Assembly (NCBI RefSeq): GCF_001870905.1
Contig: NZ_LNDC01000016.1
Location: 1 to 39,332, forward strand
Direction: 5' to 3'
DNA length: 39,332 nt
DNA from: Geitlerinema sp. PCC 9228
Lineage (GTDB): Bacteria; Cyanobacteriota; Cyanobacteriia; Cyanobacteriales; PCC-9228
The translations under genes were made by a program, and so were the position numbers. Below, one piece after another: positions 27,061 to 37,400 of the stretch (its first letter is position 1; every line of letters starts with the position of its first letter). Under the pieces are notes generated by a model, which made no database searches, was not told the DNA's origin, and worked only from the letters and a program-made list of their open reading frames with translations.

Positions 27061-27069
27061 TGGTACAAT
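27061..27069 (+). promoter_or_regulatory. Possible extended -10 promoter for rpsT
   Basis: TGGTACAAT fits an extended -10 element (TGn then TACAAT at 27064-27069). No good -35 lies 16 to 18 bases upstream, which extended -10 promoters can do without. It is the best promoter-like string ahead of rpsT; low certainty. Confidence 0.3.
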
Positions 27070-27261
27070 AAAAGACTCTATAGAAGAAACATCATCTAGG
27101 TGCCTTACCCACCCCACCATTGGTTTGGGAGAAGCCATCCTGCTCGGGAGGTTTCGGGTTAAGGCAAAAATTGGCGCGCGTGCCTGGAAGTGGCGGCAAA
27201 GAGAACGAACCGATCGTCTCTCAATCGAGCTAGCCAGCACGCCAGCCAATCGCACTTCAAC

Positions 27262-27288
27262 GGGCAATCTCCAAATGGTTGGTTGCCC
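27262..27288 (+). promoter_or_regulatory. Hairpin in the rpsT leader
   Basis: GGGCAA (27262-27267) pairs with TTGCCC (27283-27288) and, inside a 3-base bulge, CCAA (27271-27274) pairs with TTGG (27279-27282) around ATGG. The stem is about 125 bases before the rpsT start codon. S20 autoregulates its mRNA in E. coli; a similar role here is speculative. Confidence 0.4.
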
Positions 27289-27413
27289 ATACACCCATGT
27301 CGGGTCGTAACAAAAACCTGTCAGTTTCCTAGCTTCGCCCCCCATAGCCAGGTAGGAGACTGTCATTCGGTTTGGTTCTGTCGTAGGTTAGGTAGTTTTC
27401 TTAGGAACGAGCT

Positions 27414-27710
27414 GTGGCAAATATTAAATCAGCCGTCAAGCGGATTAGAGTTAGCGAGCGCAACCGGTTGCGCAACAAATCTTACAAATCAGCTGTCAAA
27501 ACCCTGATCAAAAGATCCTTGGCAGCCATCGAAGAGTACGCTCAAAACCCCAATGCCGAGAAAGAACAAGCAGTTCGGGAAAACATGAAAGTAGCGTACA
27601 GCAAAATCGATAAGGCCGTAAAACGAGGCGTTCTCCATGCCAACAATGGTGCCCGAAAAAAATCTCGCCTCGCCAAAGCCATGCACAAGGCTGAGTCGCA
27701 GGCAAGCTAG
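27414..27710 (+). CDS. rpsT: 30S ribosomal protein S20
   Basis: Small basic 16S rRNA-binding protein, 98 residues, with the typical start [25 protein letters not shown] and the three-helix Lys/Arg/Ala-rich layout, ending [17 protein letters not shown]. The start codon is GTG at 27414, with AGGA at 27403-27406 seven bases upstream. It opens the conserved cyanobacterial order rpsT-tatD-rpoB-rpoC1-rpoC2. A 344-base spacer separates it from tatD. Confidence 0.95.
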   Translation: MANIKSAVKRIRVSERNRLRNKSYKSAVKTLIKRSLAAIEEYAQNPNAEKEQAVRENMKVAYSKIDKAVKRGVLHANNGARKKSRLAKAMHKAESQAS

Positions 27711-28054
27711 CAACCAAATTGTGCCCACGCTTGCCCGACCGGATTGGTAAGCACGGCTAAGGAAAGATATCATGGCAAAGCTGCCGGCTGCTTGGTTGGT
27801 GCCCAGGGACCCAAATCCCGCACCAGGATGTCCGATTTCAATTGGTTTGGTATTGCTGTTTCCTGCCAAGAAGCAGCAAAAGTGGGTGATGGAATTGGTG
27901 CCGGTAGGTCCTCATGCCTAGCTGGTGCCAACCAATTGCTCGGTAGCAGTTTTCCCTTTTCCTATTTCCTATCCCTGCTCCAACAAATTAGGAAAAGTCT
28001 TGTCAACCCCCAAAACCAACTAGTGACCTACGGCATCGTCACCCCCAAATATCA
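27711..28054. other. Intergenic region between rpsT and tatD
   Basis: About 344 bases with no supported gene. A plus-strand frame from 27744 runs into tatD out of phase and has no protein character. No terminator with a T-run was recognised after rpsT, so read-through into tatD is possible. Confidence 0.45.
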
Positions 28055-28876
28055 ATGCAACTCGTCGATACCCACGTACACATCAACTTCGATGTGTTCC
28101 AACCCGATTTAGAGGAAGTATGCCAGCGATGGCGGGAAGCTGGCATTTCCCACCTCGTCCATTCCATGGTAGACCCAGAAGAATTCGGGCAAATTCAAGC
28201 TTTATCCCGGCAATTCCCCGAACTTTTCTTCGCTGTAGGCTTGCATCCCCTAGACGTACATAAATATGCAGACGCTTCCGGTACTAGCGAAGCCATCCAA
28301 AAAGTACAACAACGCATTCAGCAGCTAGCCCACTCAGATAGCAAAGTTGTTGCCATTGGAGAAACCGGTTTAGATTTTTACAAAGCTGAAAACCAACAAG
28401 CGCAAATTGCCTCCTTTGAAGCCCAATTAGAGGTAGCCCAACAGCTAGATTTACCGGTTATTATTCACTGTCGCGACGCTGCCACCACCGCCAAAGAAGT
28501 CTTAGAAAACTTTATCGAGCGTCGCGGAGCGGTACGGGGCGTCATGCACTGTTGGGGCGGCGATCCCACCGAAACCCAGTGGTTTTTGGATTTGGGCTTT
28601 TACATCAGTTTCAGCGGTATTGTTACATTCAAAAATGCCAACTCCGTACAAGCATCGGCCAAAATGGTTCCCGGGCACCGACTGCTGGTGGAAACCGATT
28701 GTCCTTTTTTAGCACCTACGCCCAAACGAGGAAAGCGCAACGAACCAGCGCTTGTCAAACACGTAGCCGAACAAGTAGCCTCCCTCCGGCACGAATCTGT
28801 AGAAGCCATCTGCCAGCAAACCGTAGAAAACGCCCATCGGCTTTTTGCTCTGCAACAGCCAGTAACAACGGGGTAA
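28055..28876 (+). CDS. tatD: TatD family metal-dependent hydrolase
   Basis: Cytosolic TIM-barrel nuclease of the TatD/YcfH family, 273 residues. All five metal-binding positions are visible: His7 and His9 (DTHVH), Glu103 in GETGLDFY, His138 in IIHCRDA, His165 in VMHCWGG, and Asp215 in ETDCPFLAP. TatD proteins act as 3-5 exonucleases or D-aminoacyl-tRNA-related deacylases in different reports; the exact role here is open. The start is ATG at 28055 without a clear ribosome site. It lies 121 bases before rpoB, in an order conserved among cyanobacteria. Confidence 0.9.
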   Translation: MQLVDTHVHINFDVFQPDLEEVCQRWREAGISHLVHSMVDPEEFGQIQALSRQFPELFFAVGLHPLDVHKYADASGTSEAIQKVQQRIQQLAHSDSKVVAIGETGLDFYKAENQQAQIASFEAQLEVAQQLDLPVIIHCRDAATTAKEVLENFIERRGAVRGVMHCWGGDPTETQWFLDLGFYISFSGIVTFKNANSVQASAKMVPGHRLLVETDCPFLAPTPKRGKRNEPALVKHVAEQVASLRHESVEAICQQTVENAHRLFALQQPVTTG

Positions 28877-28997
28877 CCGCACGCCTGGCAGCAACGGCTT
28901 CTCCTGGTTGCCTTCTCCACACCAATCCATTGCCCCGGGTTGCTTTCCCGTCCAGCAAAAACAGCTTTGACCACTGACAACCAGCCAATCCGATATC

Positions 28998-31900
28998 ATG
29001 ACCAATAACTCTATTTCCGCACCTTCTTTTACCCTACCCGATTTGGTAGAAATTCAACGGGCGAGCTTTCGTTGGTTTCTCCAAGACGGTCTGATTGAGG
29101 AACTGAGCAGTTTTTCCCCCATTACCGACTATACAGGCAAACTAGAACTCCACTTTCTAGCCGCCGACTACAAACTCAAAGAACCCAAATACGGGGTAGA
29201 CGAAGCCAAACGTCGGGATAGTACCTACGCCGTCCAAATGTACGTTCCCACCCGTTTGGTCAACAAAGAAACCGGCGAAATCAAAGAACAGGAAGTCTTC
29301 ATCGGCGACCTGCCCTTAATGACCGAACGGGGAACCTTCATCATCAACGGTGCCGAGCGGGTCATCGTCAACCAAATCGTACGCTCTCCCGGCGTCTACT
29401 ACAAATCAGACATCGACAAAAACGGTCGGCGCACCTTCAACGCTTCTATTATTCCTAACCGCGGCGCTTGGCTCAAAATCGAAACCGACAAAAACGACCT
29501 GGTTTGGGTGCGTATCGATAAAACCCGCAAACTCAGCGCCCAAATCCTGCTGAAAGCCCTAGGACTGAGCGACAGCGAAATCTTCGACTCCCTACGCCAT
29601 CCCGAATACTTCCAAAAAACCCTCGACCGCGAAGGGCAATTCAGTGAAGAAGAAGCCCTCATGGAACTGTACCGGAAACTGCGTCCGGGCGAACCCCCCA
29701 CCGTTGCTGGCGGTTCGCAACTATTAGAATCGCGTTTTCTCGATCCCAAACGCTACGATTTGGGCAAAGTAGGGCGTTACAAGCTCAACCGCAAACTGCG
29801 GGTCAACGTTCCCGACCAAGTTCGGGTGCTAACACCAGAAGATATTCTGGCCGCCGTTGACTACCTCATCAACCTGGAATATGACATCGGTGCCACCGAT
29901 GACATCGACCACTTGGGCAACCGCCGGGTACGCAGCGTCGGCGAACTCCTGCAAAACCAGGTGCGGGTAGGGCTAAACCGATTGGAACGTATCATTCGCG
30001 AACGCATGACCGTTTCCGAATCTGACAACCTGACCCCAGCTTCCCTAGTTAATCCCAAACCCTTGGTCGCCGCCATTAAAGAATTCTTTGGGTCTTCTCA
30101 GCTCAGCCAATTCATGGATCAGACCAACCCCCTAGCCGAGCTAACCCATAAACGGCGCTTGTCAGCTTTGGGACCAGGCGGTTTGACCAGGGAACGGGCT
30201 GGTTTTGCCGTACGGGACATCCATCCTTCCCACTACGGACGGATTTGCCCCATCGAAACCCCAGAAGGGCCCAACGCCGGGTTGATTGCCTCCCTCGCTA
30301 CCCACGCCCGGGTCAATGAATATGGCTTTTTGGAAACGCCCTTCTACCCCGTAGAAAACGGACGGGTCTTGCAAGACGGTCCTCCCATCTTCATGACCGC
30401 CGATGAAGAAGACGACGTGCGGGTAGCACCAGGGGACATTCCCGTAGACGAAAACGGCTATATCTTGGGAGACACCGTCGCCGTCCGCTACCGTCAAGAT
30501 TTCACCACTACCACCCCCGACCAAGTAGACTACCTAGCTATTTCTCCCGTCCAAGTTATCTCCGTCGCTACCTCTTTGATTCCTTTCCTGGAACACGACG
30601 ACGCCAACCGGGCTTTGATGGGTTCCAACATGCAGCGGCAAGCTGTGCCCCTGCTTTGCCCGGAACGTCCTTTGGTCGGTACCGGATTGGAAGCCCAAGC
30701 AGCGCGCGATTCGGGCATGGTTGTGGTCTCTCAACTGGAAGGCGTGGTTTCCTATGTGGATGCCACCCATGTAACCATCCGTGCCGATGACGGACAGCAG
30801 CAAACCTACGTTCTGCAAAAATATCAGCGTTCCAACCAAGACACCTGCTTGAACCAGCGTCCCATTGTACAGGAAGGAGAACGGGTAGTTCCGGGACAAA
30901 TTCTGGCAGACGGTTCCGCTACTGAAGGTGGGGAACTGGCCCTGGGACATAACATCCTGGTGGTGTACATGCCTTGGGAAGGCTACAACTACGAAGACGC
31001 CATTCTCATCAGCGAGCGGTTGGTACACGACGACGTGTACACCTCCATTCACATTGAAAAATACGAAATTGAAGCTCGCGCCACCAAACTGGGACCCGAA
31101 GAAATCACCCGGGAAATTCCCAACGTGGGGGAAGATGCCCTCAGCAACCTAGATGAAAGTGGCATCATTCGCATCGGTGCTTGGGTGGAATCCGGCGATA
31201 TTCTGGTGGGCAAAGTAACCCCCAAAGGCGAATCCGACCAACCTCCCGAAGAAAAACTCCTACGGGCCATTTTCGGTGAAAAAGCGCGGGACGTGCGAGA
31301 TAACTCCCTGCGGGTTCCCAACGGCGAACGGGGTCGCGTGGTAGACGTACGTGTCTTTACCCGCGAACAAGGAGACGAACTGCCCCCAGGAGCGAATATG
31401 GTGGTGCGCGTCTACGTGGCCCAGAAGCGCAAAATTCAAGTTGGGGACAAAATGGCAGGACGCCACGGCAATAAGGGCATTATCTCCCGGATTTTGCCCA
31501 TTGAAGATATGCCGTACCTCCCCGACGGCACCCCTGCCGATATTGTCCTCAATCCTCTGGGCGTGCCTTCCCGGATGAATGTGGGACAAATCTTTGAATG
31601 CCTGTTGGGATGGGGTGGTTACCTCCTGGACGAGCGCTACAAGCTGATTCCCTTTGACGAGATGCATGGTAGCGAAATGTCCCGGGAAAGTGTCCACGCC
31701 AAGCTTCAGGAAGCTCGGGAAACAACTGGGCACGATTGGGTGTTTGACCAGGACAATCCCGGCAAGGTAACTGTTTACGACGGACGCACTGGCGAACCCT
31801 TCGACCGTCCGGTTACTGTTGGTATTGCCTACATGTTGAAGCTGGTCCACCTGGTAGACGACAAAATCCACGCTCGCTCTACCGGTCCTTATTCTCTGGT

Positions 31901-32288
31901 TACGCAACAACCCCTCGGTGGTAAGGCACAGCAAGGGGGTCAGCGTTTCGGCGAAATGGAGGTTTGGGCGTTGGAAGCTTTTGGTGCCTCCTATACGTTG
32001 CAAGAGCTGCTCACGGTCAAGTCCGACGATATGCAAGGTCGCAACGAAGCTCTCAATGCTGTGGTTAAAGGACAGCCGATTCCCCGGCCGGGTACGCCAG
32101 AATCCTTTAAGGTGCTGATGCGGGAGCTGCAGTCGCTGGGTCTGGATGTTTCTGTGCATAAGGTGGAAACCAATGAAGAGGGCGAAAGCCGCGATGTGGA
32201 GGTAGACCTGATGGCGGAAAAAGCACCCCGACAGCCAACTATTGAAATTTCCCAAGCAGCTTTGGAGGAAATCCGCGAACAGCAGTAG
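28998..32288 (+). CDS. rpoB: RNA polymerase beta subunit
   Basis: Second-largest catalytic subunit of RNA polymerase, 1096 residues, close to the compact cyanobacterial length and without the large insertions of E. coli RpoB. Recognisable blocks are the N-terminal [20 protein letters not shown], the fork/rifampicin region [21 protein letters not shown] with [19 protein letters not shown], the NTP-contact region [15 protein letters not shown] and [10 protein letters not shown], and the C-terminal clamp [27 protein letters not shown] 28998 has no obvious Shine-Dalgarno sequence. Codons are mostly C-ending through most of the gene, then shift near its end toward the style of rpoC1. Two hairpins follow before rpoC1. 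Confidence 0.98.
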   Translation: MTNNSISAPSFTLPDLVEIQRASFRWFLQDGLIEELSSFSPITDYTGKLELHFLAADYKLKEPKYGVDEAKRRDSTYAVQMYVPTRLVNKETGEIKEQEVFIGDLPLMTERGTFIINGAERVIVNQIVRSPGVYYKSDIDKNGRRTFNASIIPNRGAWLKIETDKNDLVWVRIDKTRKLSAQILLKALGLSDSEIFDSLRHPEYFQKTLDREGQFSEEEALMELYRKLRPGEPPTVAGGSQLLESRFLDPKRYDLGKVGRYKLNRKLRVNVPDQVRVLTPEDILAAVDYLINLEYDIGATDDIDHLGNRRVRSVGELLQNQVRVGLNRLERIIRERMTVSESDNLTPASLVNPKPLVAAIKEFFGSSQLSQFMDQTNPLAELTHKRRLSALGPGGLTRERAGFAVRDIHPSHYGRICPIETPEGPNAGLIASLATHARVNEYGFLETPFYPVENGRVLQDGPPIFMTADEEDDVRVAPGDIPVDENGYILGDTVAVRYRQDFTTTTPDQVDYLAISPVQVISVATSLIPFLEHDDANRALMGSNMQRQAVPLLCPERPLVGTGLEAQAARDSGMVVVSQLEGVVSYVDATHVTIRADDGQQQTYVLQKYQRSNQDTCLNQRPIVQEGERVVPGQILADGSATEGGELALGHNILVVYMPWEGYNYEDAILISERLVHDDVYTSIHIEKYEIEARATKLGPEEITREIPNVGEDALSNLDESGIIRIGAWVESGDILVGKVTPKGESDQPPEEKLLRAIFGEKARDVRDNSLRVPNGERGRVVDVRVFTREQGDELPPGANMVVRVYVAQKRKIQVGDKMAGRHGNKGIISRILPIEDMPYLPDGTPADIVLNPLGVPSRMNVGQIFECLLGWGGYLLDERYKLIPFDEMHGSEMSRESVHAKLQEARETTGHDWVFDQDNPGKVTVYDGRTGEPFDRPVTVGIAYMLKLVHLVDDKIHARSTGPYSLVTQQPLGGKAQQGGQRFGEMEVWALEAFGASYTLQELLTVKSDDMQGRNEALNAVVKGQPIPRPGTPESFKVLMRELQSLGLDVSVHKVETNEEGESRDVEVDLMAEKAPRQPTIEISQAALEEIREQQ

Positions 32289-32310
32289 GGGCGCAACGCG
32301 TGAGCGCCCG
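32289..32310 (+). promoter_or_regulatory. Hairpin directly after the rpoB stop codon
   Basis: GGGCGC (32290-32295) pairs perfectly with GCGCCC (32305-32310) around a 9-base loop, starting right after the TAG stop. No T-run follows. It may stabilise the rpoB 3-prime end or slow polymerase. Confidence 0.5.
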
Positions 32311-32359
32311 ACGCTTCGTGAAGTGTTCCAGGGCGTTTTGTGAGGCGCTTTCTAGGGAG

Positions 32360-32411
32360 GGGAGATAGGTTTCTTTCACCAGGGGTAGTCCTTGGTGCCT
32401 ATCTCCCTTTT
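32360..32411 (+). terminator. Long hairpin between rpoB and rpoC1 (attenuator candidate)
   Basis: A perfect 10-bp stem, GGGAGATAGG (32360-32369) with CCTATCTCCC (32398-32407), encloses a second stem CACCA (32377-32381) with TGGTG (32393-32397). TTTT follows immediately (32408-32411). It resembles a partial intrinsic terminator and could reduce read-through from rpoB into rpoC1, or be a processing site. Confidence 0.6.
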
Positions 32412-32435
32412 GGAAAATTTTCCGATACAATCCTC

Positions 32436-32453
32436 GACTTCGCTCGGGGTAAG
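32436..32453 (+). repeat. Short dispersed repeat GACTTCGCTCGGGGTAAG
   Basis: This 18-mer lies in the rpoB-rpoC1 spacer. Near copies occur inside the coding tail of rpoC2 at 38834-38851, 39005-39022 and 39128-39145. The copy at 39128 differs from this one by a single base. Confidence 0.65.
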
Positions 32454-32494
32454 CATACGAACACCAGAGGAAGGACCAAAGGACAATATCCATT

Positions 32495-34372
32495 ATGGCT
32501 AAGTTAGAGCAACGCTTTGATTACGTCAAAATTGGTTTGGCTTCTCCAGAACGAATTCGCGAGTGGGGAGAGCGCAGCTTACCCAACGGTCAGGTTGTCG
32601 GTGAGGTGACCAAACCGGAAACGATTAACTACCGCACTCTCAAACCGGAAATGGACGGCCTCTTTTGCGAGCGGATTTTTGGTCCGGCGAAGGATTGGGA
32701 GTGCCATTGTGGTAAGTACAAACGGGTGCGCCATCGCGGGATTGTTTGCGAGCGTTGCGGGGTGGAGGTGACTGAGTCGCGGGTGCGCCGCCACCGTATG
32801 GGGTATATTAAGTTGGCGGCTCCTGTGGTGCATGTTTGGTACCTCAAGGGGATTCCCAGCTATATCTCGATTTTGTTGGATATGCCTTTGCGGGATGTGG
32901 AGCAAGTTGTTTATTTTAATGCGTATGTGGTGCTCAATCCCGGCAATGCGGATAATCTTCATTACAAGCAGCTGCTTACGGAGGAGCAGTGGATGGAGAT
33001 TGAAGATGAGCTGTATGCGGAAGATAGTACGTTGGAAGATGTGGAGGTGGGCATTGGCGCTGAGGCGCTGCAGCGGTTGTTGATGGATTTGAATTTGGAG
33101 GAGACTGCTGAGGAGCTGCGCCAGAATATTGCGGTTAGTAAGGGGCAGAAGCGGGCGAAGTTGATTAAGCGGTTGCGGATTGTGGACCAGTTTGTGGGAA
33201 CTGGGTCGAAGCCGGAGTGGATGGTGCTGACGTATATTCCGGTGATTCCGCCAGATTTGCGCCCGATGGTGCAGCTTGATGGGGGTCGTTTTGCGACTTC
33301 GGATTTGAATGATTTGTACCGCCGGGTGATTAATCGCAACAATCGTTTGGCGCGGTTGCAGGAGATTTTGGCACCGGAGATTATTATTCGCAATGAGAAG
33401 CGGATGCTGCAAGAGGCGGTGGATGCGCTGATTGATAATGGTCGGCGCGGTCGGACGGTGGTGGGTGCGAATAACCGTCCTTTGAAGTCGCTGTCGGATA
33501 TTATTGAGGGCAAGCAGGGACGCTTTCGGCAGAATTTGCTGGGCAAACGGGTGGATTATTCGGGTCGGAGTGTGATTGTGGTCGGTCCGAAGCTGAAGAT
33601 GCACCAGTGCGGTTTGCCCCGGGAAATGGCGATTGAGTTGTTCCAGCCTTTTGTGATTAATCGCTTGATTCGCCAGAATGTGGTGAATAATATTAAGGCG
33701 GCGAAGAAGCTGATTCAACGGGGTGATGGTGCAGTTTGGGATGTTTTGGAGGAGGTGATTGAGGGGCATCCGGTGCTACTCAACCGGGCACCGACGCTGC
33801 ACCGTTTGGGAATTCAGGCGTTTGAACCGATTTTGGTAGAGGGACGGGCGATTCAGTTGCACCCGCTGGTGTGTCCGGCGTTTAATGCGGATTTTGATGG
33901 CGACCAAATGGCGGTGCACGTGCCTTTGTCGCTGGAGGCGCAGGCGGAGGCGCGTTTGCTGATGCTGGCTTCTAATAATATTCTGTCGCCGGCGACGGGG
34001 AATCCGATTTGTGCGCCTTCTCAGGATATGGTGTTGGGGTGCTATTATTTGACGGCGGAAAATCCCCGGGATAATAAGGGGGGCGATCGCTATTTTGCCA
34101 ATATGCGCGATGCGGTGGCGGCTTACGAACAAGGAATTGTGGGATTGCATGCTTATGTTTGGGTGCGTTACGACGGTGAAGTGGAAACGGCTGAGGAGGA
34201 CAACGAACCGATAGAGGTATACAAACAAGATGATGGTACGGTGACGAAGCTTTATAAGTGGCGTCGCGTTCGCGAAGATAGCGAGGGCGGTTTGATTTCC
34301 CAGTACATTCGCACGACCATTGGTCGCATTATTCTCAATCTAACGATTCACGATGCTTTGCAAAGTATCTAA
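32495..34372 (+). CDS. rpoC1: RNA polymerase gamma subunit (N-terminal part of beta-prime)
   Basis: In cyanobacteria and plastids the beta-prime subunit is split; RpoC1 holds the N-terminal half with the catalytic aspartates. The 625-residue protein shows the zinc site Cys70, Cys72, Cys85 and Cys88, and the active-site motif [12 protein letters not shown] with Asp466, Asp468 and Asp470, which bind the catalytic magnesium. The ATG at 32495 is preceded by AAGGA at about twelve bases. Codons here are strikingly T- and G-ending, unlike the C-ending codons of rpoB upstream. A G/C-rich hairpin cluster separates it from rpoC2. Confidence 0.98.
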   Translation: MAKLEQRFDYVKIGLASPERIREWGERSLPNGQVVGEVTKPETINYRTLKPEMDGLFCERIFGPAKDWECHCGKYKRVRHRGIVCERCGVEVTESRVRRHRMGYIKLAAPVVHVWYLKGIPSYISILLDMPLRDVEQVVYFNAYVVLNPGNADNLHYKQLLTEEQWMEIEDELYAEDSTLEDVEVGIGAEALQRLLMDLNLEETAEELRQNIAVSKGQKRAKLIKRLRIVDQFVGTGSKPEWMVLTYIPVIPPDLRPMVQLDGGRFATSDLNDLYRRVINRNNRLARLQEILAPEIIIRNEKRMLQEAVDALIDNGRRGRTVVGANNRPLKSLSDIIEGKQGRFRQNLLGKRVDYSGRSVIVVGPKLKMHQCGLPREMAIELFQPFVINRLIRQNVVNNIKAAKKLIQRGDGAVWDVLEEVIEGHPVLLNRAPTLHRLGIQAFEPILVEGRAIQLHPLVCPAFNADFDGDQMAVHVPLSLEAQAEARLLMLASNNILSPATGNPICAPSQDMVLGCYYLTAENPRDNKGGDRYFANMRDAVAAYEQGIVGLHAYVWVRYDGEVETAEEDNEPIEVYKQDDGTVTKLYKWRRVREDSEGGLISQYIRTTIGRIILNLTIHDALQSI

Positions 34373-34389
34373 CCAGCTTGCCCTGGAGG

Positions 34390-34443
34390 GGGGCGCTTGG
34401 TGAAGTGCCCCTACGAAGGGGACCCCCAGCGGGGGGGTACCCC
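34390..34443 (+). promoter_or_regulatory. G/C-rich hairpin cluster between rpoC1 and rpoC2
   Basis: GGGGCGC (34390-34396) can pair with GTGCCCC (34405-34411); CCCCT (34408-34412) can instead pair with AGGGG (34417-34421); and GGGGACCCCC (34418-34427) pairs with the seven Gs and TACCCC at 34431-34443. The first two share bases and compete. No T-run follows. The structure could slow polymerase, mark a processing site, or be a dispersed repeat. Confidence 0.6.
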
Positions 34444-34493
34444 TACAAAGGTGTTCCGGAGTATTCCCTCACTAAAAGTAAGGAAAAACAGCT

Positions 34494-37400
34494 ATGAGTA
34501 AGACAAAAAAAACAATTTTTTACAATCGCATTCTCGATAAAAAACAATTGAAGAAGCTGATGGTATGGGCGTTTATCAATCACGGGACGGCTCGTACGTC
34601 GGCGATGGCGGATGAGTTGAAGGATTTGGGTTTTCGCTATGCTACTAAGGCTGGGGTGTCTATTAGTGTGGATGATTTGCAGGTGCCGCCGGTGAAGCGT
34701 CAGATGCTGGATGAGGCGGAGCAGGAGATTAATAAGACGGAGCTGCGCTACTCCCGGGGCGAAATTACGGAGGTGGAGCGCTTCCAGAAGGTGATCGATA
34801 CGTGGAATGGTACGTCGGAAGCGCTCAAGGATGAGGTGGTCCGCAATTTCAATAGCCGCGACCCGCTGAATTCTGTCTATATGATGGCTTTTTCTGGTGC
34901 GCGCGGAAATATGAGCCAGGTACGGCAGTTGGTGGGGATGCGCGGTTTGATGGCGGATCCCAATGGGGAAATTATTGATTTGCCTATTAAGACGAATTTC
35001 CGGGAAGGGCTGACGGTAACTGAGTATATTATTTCTTCGTATGGTGCCCGGAAGGGTTTGGTGGATACGGCGCTGCGGACGGCGGATTCGGGCTATTTGA
35101 CGCGCCGTCTGGTGGATGTGTCCCAGGATGTGATTCTGCGGGAGCCTGACTGCGGTACGGTACGTGGGATTGAGATGGCACCGGCGCGTTCTGGGGATAA
35201 GATTACGATTCCTCTGAAGGACCGGTTGCTGGGACGGTTGCTGGCGGAACCGGTGTACCATCCAGATACGGGTGAGTTGATTGCCGATCGCAATGCGGAG
35301 ATTGATGAGGAACTGGCCGATCGCATTGTCAATGCTGGGTTAGAGTCTGCTGTGGTACGATCGCCGCTGACTTGCGAGGCCGGTCGTTCGGTTTGTCAGA
35401 AGTGCTACGGTTGGAGTTTGGCACACGGACGCCTGGTGGATTTGGGAGAAGCTATTGGCATTATTGCGGCGCAGTCGATTGGCGAACCGGGTACCCAGCT
35501 GACGATGCGTACGTTCCACACGGGGGGCGTATTTACTGGGGAAGTGGCGAACCAGGTTAAGGCAAAAGGACCTTGCACGGTTCGTTACAATCTGCGCACT
35601 CGTCCGTTCCGCACCCGCCACGGGGACCAGGCGTACCAGGCGGAACAAAATGGTGAAATTCAGTTGGTGCCGATGTCGAGGTCGGTCGCTACCAGGCTCT
35701 ATACGGTAGAGTTTGCGTCTCACCTGAGGTGCAATATTGATGGCAACCAACAAAACCAGTGGTTGGAAGAGGGAACTGAGATTGCACCGGGGGTAGTTCT
35801 GGAGGAAGGAAAGTCTGGCTGGGTACATAAGGTATCGCCAGGAAAACTCGAGTTGCTTTGTCCTGTAGAGGGGTCTGTCCCATCCCAGGATGAGGGGCAA
35901 ACCCAATCGGTGGGCAACGAGCAGGTGGAAACCCACAGCATCACCCAGGGCACTACGATTATGGTGGCACCGGGTACGGAGGTAAATACTGGCGATGTGG
36001 TGGCTGAGGTGCCTTTGGCTGGTCGCAGTCGCCGCAGTGTGGAGAAGGCGACGAAGGAAGTGTCCAGCGATTTGGCTGGGGAGGTGCAGTTCCAAGGCAT
36101 TGTCCAGGAGGAGAAGACTGACCGTCAGGGCAATATTACCCGCAGCGCCCAACGTGGTGGTTTGGTTTGGGTTCTGTCTGGGGAGGTGTACAATTTGCCG
36201 CCTGGGGCGGAACCGACGGTGAAAAATAGCGATCGCGTGGAAATTGGCAGCGTGCTGGCGGAAACCAAGGTGGTGAGCGAGCACGGCGGGATTGTGCGTT
36301 TGCCGGCGGAAACTTCTCCTTCCCAACCACATGCCCAATCCAGTTTTGAGGGGGAAATGGAGTCTGGTGCTGGTGAGGTTCCGGCGCTGAGTGCAGCTGC
36401 GGCTGCGGAGGAAAAGACGCCGCGGGAAGTGGAAATTATCACTGCTAGTGTGATTCTCAACCATGCTGAGGTACATACCCAGTCTACGGGCACCAGCGAT
36501 CGCCACTTGTTGCGTTCTGCTTCCGGGCAAGAGTTCTCCCTGAAGGCAACGCCGGGGACCAAGGTGCAAAACGGTCAGGTGGTGGCGGAGTTGATGGACG
36601 AGCGCTACCACACGGCAACCGGCGGTACGATCAAATACGGTGGTATCGAGGTTGACAAAAAGGGCAAAGCCAAACAAGGCTATGAGGTCAAAAAGGGCGG
36701 TACTCTGCTGTGGATTCCGGAAGAAAGCCACGAGGTGAACAAAGACATCTCCTTGCTACTGGTGGAAAGCGGCCAGTACGTGGAAGCCGGCACGGAAATT
36801 GTCAAGGATGTATTCTGCCAGACTGCTGGTGTTGTGGATGTGGTCCAGAAAAACGACATCCTGCGGGAGATTGTCATCAAGCCTGGTGAGGTGCAGCTGG
36901 TGGACGAACCCATTGACGACCGCTTCGGTGAAGAAGGTGTGTTGGTGCATCCGGGACAGGAAATTCCTGGTTTGGGGACCTCGGACCGGCTGACCTACGT
37001 GGAAAGCGTAGCTACTCCAGAGGGGATGGCTGTGTTGCTGCGTACGGTGCAAGAGTTCCCGGTGGCGGACGAACCCCAGGTGCCCCAACAGGAAACGCTG
37101 GAAAGTTCGGCGGAAACGTCAGAAACGTCTACGATTGGCAATTTGCAGCTGAAGGCGGTACAGCGGATTCCTTTTAAGGATGGCGATCGCATTAAGTCTG
37201 TAGAAGGGGTAGAATTGGTGCGCACCCAGCTGGTGCTGGAAATTGGCGAAGCGGCACCGCAACTGGCTGCAGATATTGAGTTGGTTCCCGACCAACACGA
37301 CCCGGATGTGCAGCGCTTGCAGTTGGTGATTCTAGAATCGCTGGTCATTCGCCGGGATATTCTAGCGATGGAGATGCACGGGCACTTGCAAACGGAGTTG

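Larger units (their letters stand above)
26406..27413. other. 1-kb region without a convincing gene, rpsT leader
   Basis: Upstream of both hisD (minus) and rpsT (plus). Small open frames exist, including one on the minus strand at 26701-26913, but none has a start signal, domain or recognisable relatives. A TCCCAC/GTGGGA palindrome lies near 26605, a Pho-like CTTAACCT at 26923-26930, an extended -10-like TGGTACAAT ending at 27069, and a hairpin at 27262-27288 (separate entry). If the -10 is used, the rpsT leader would be about 340 bases. Confidence 0.45.
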
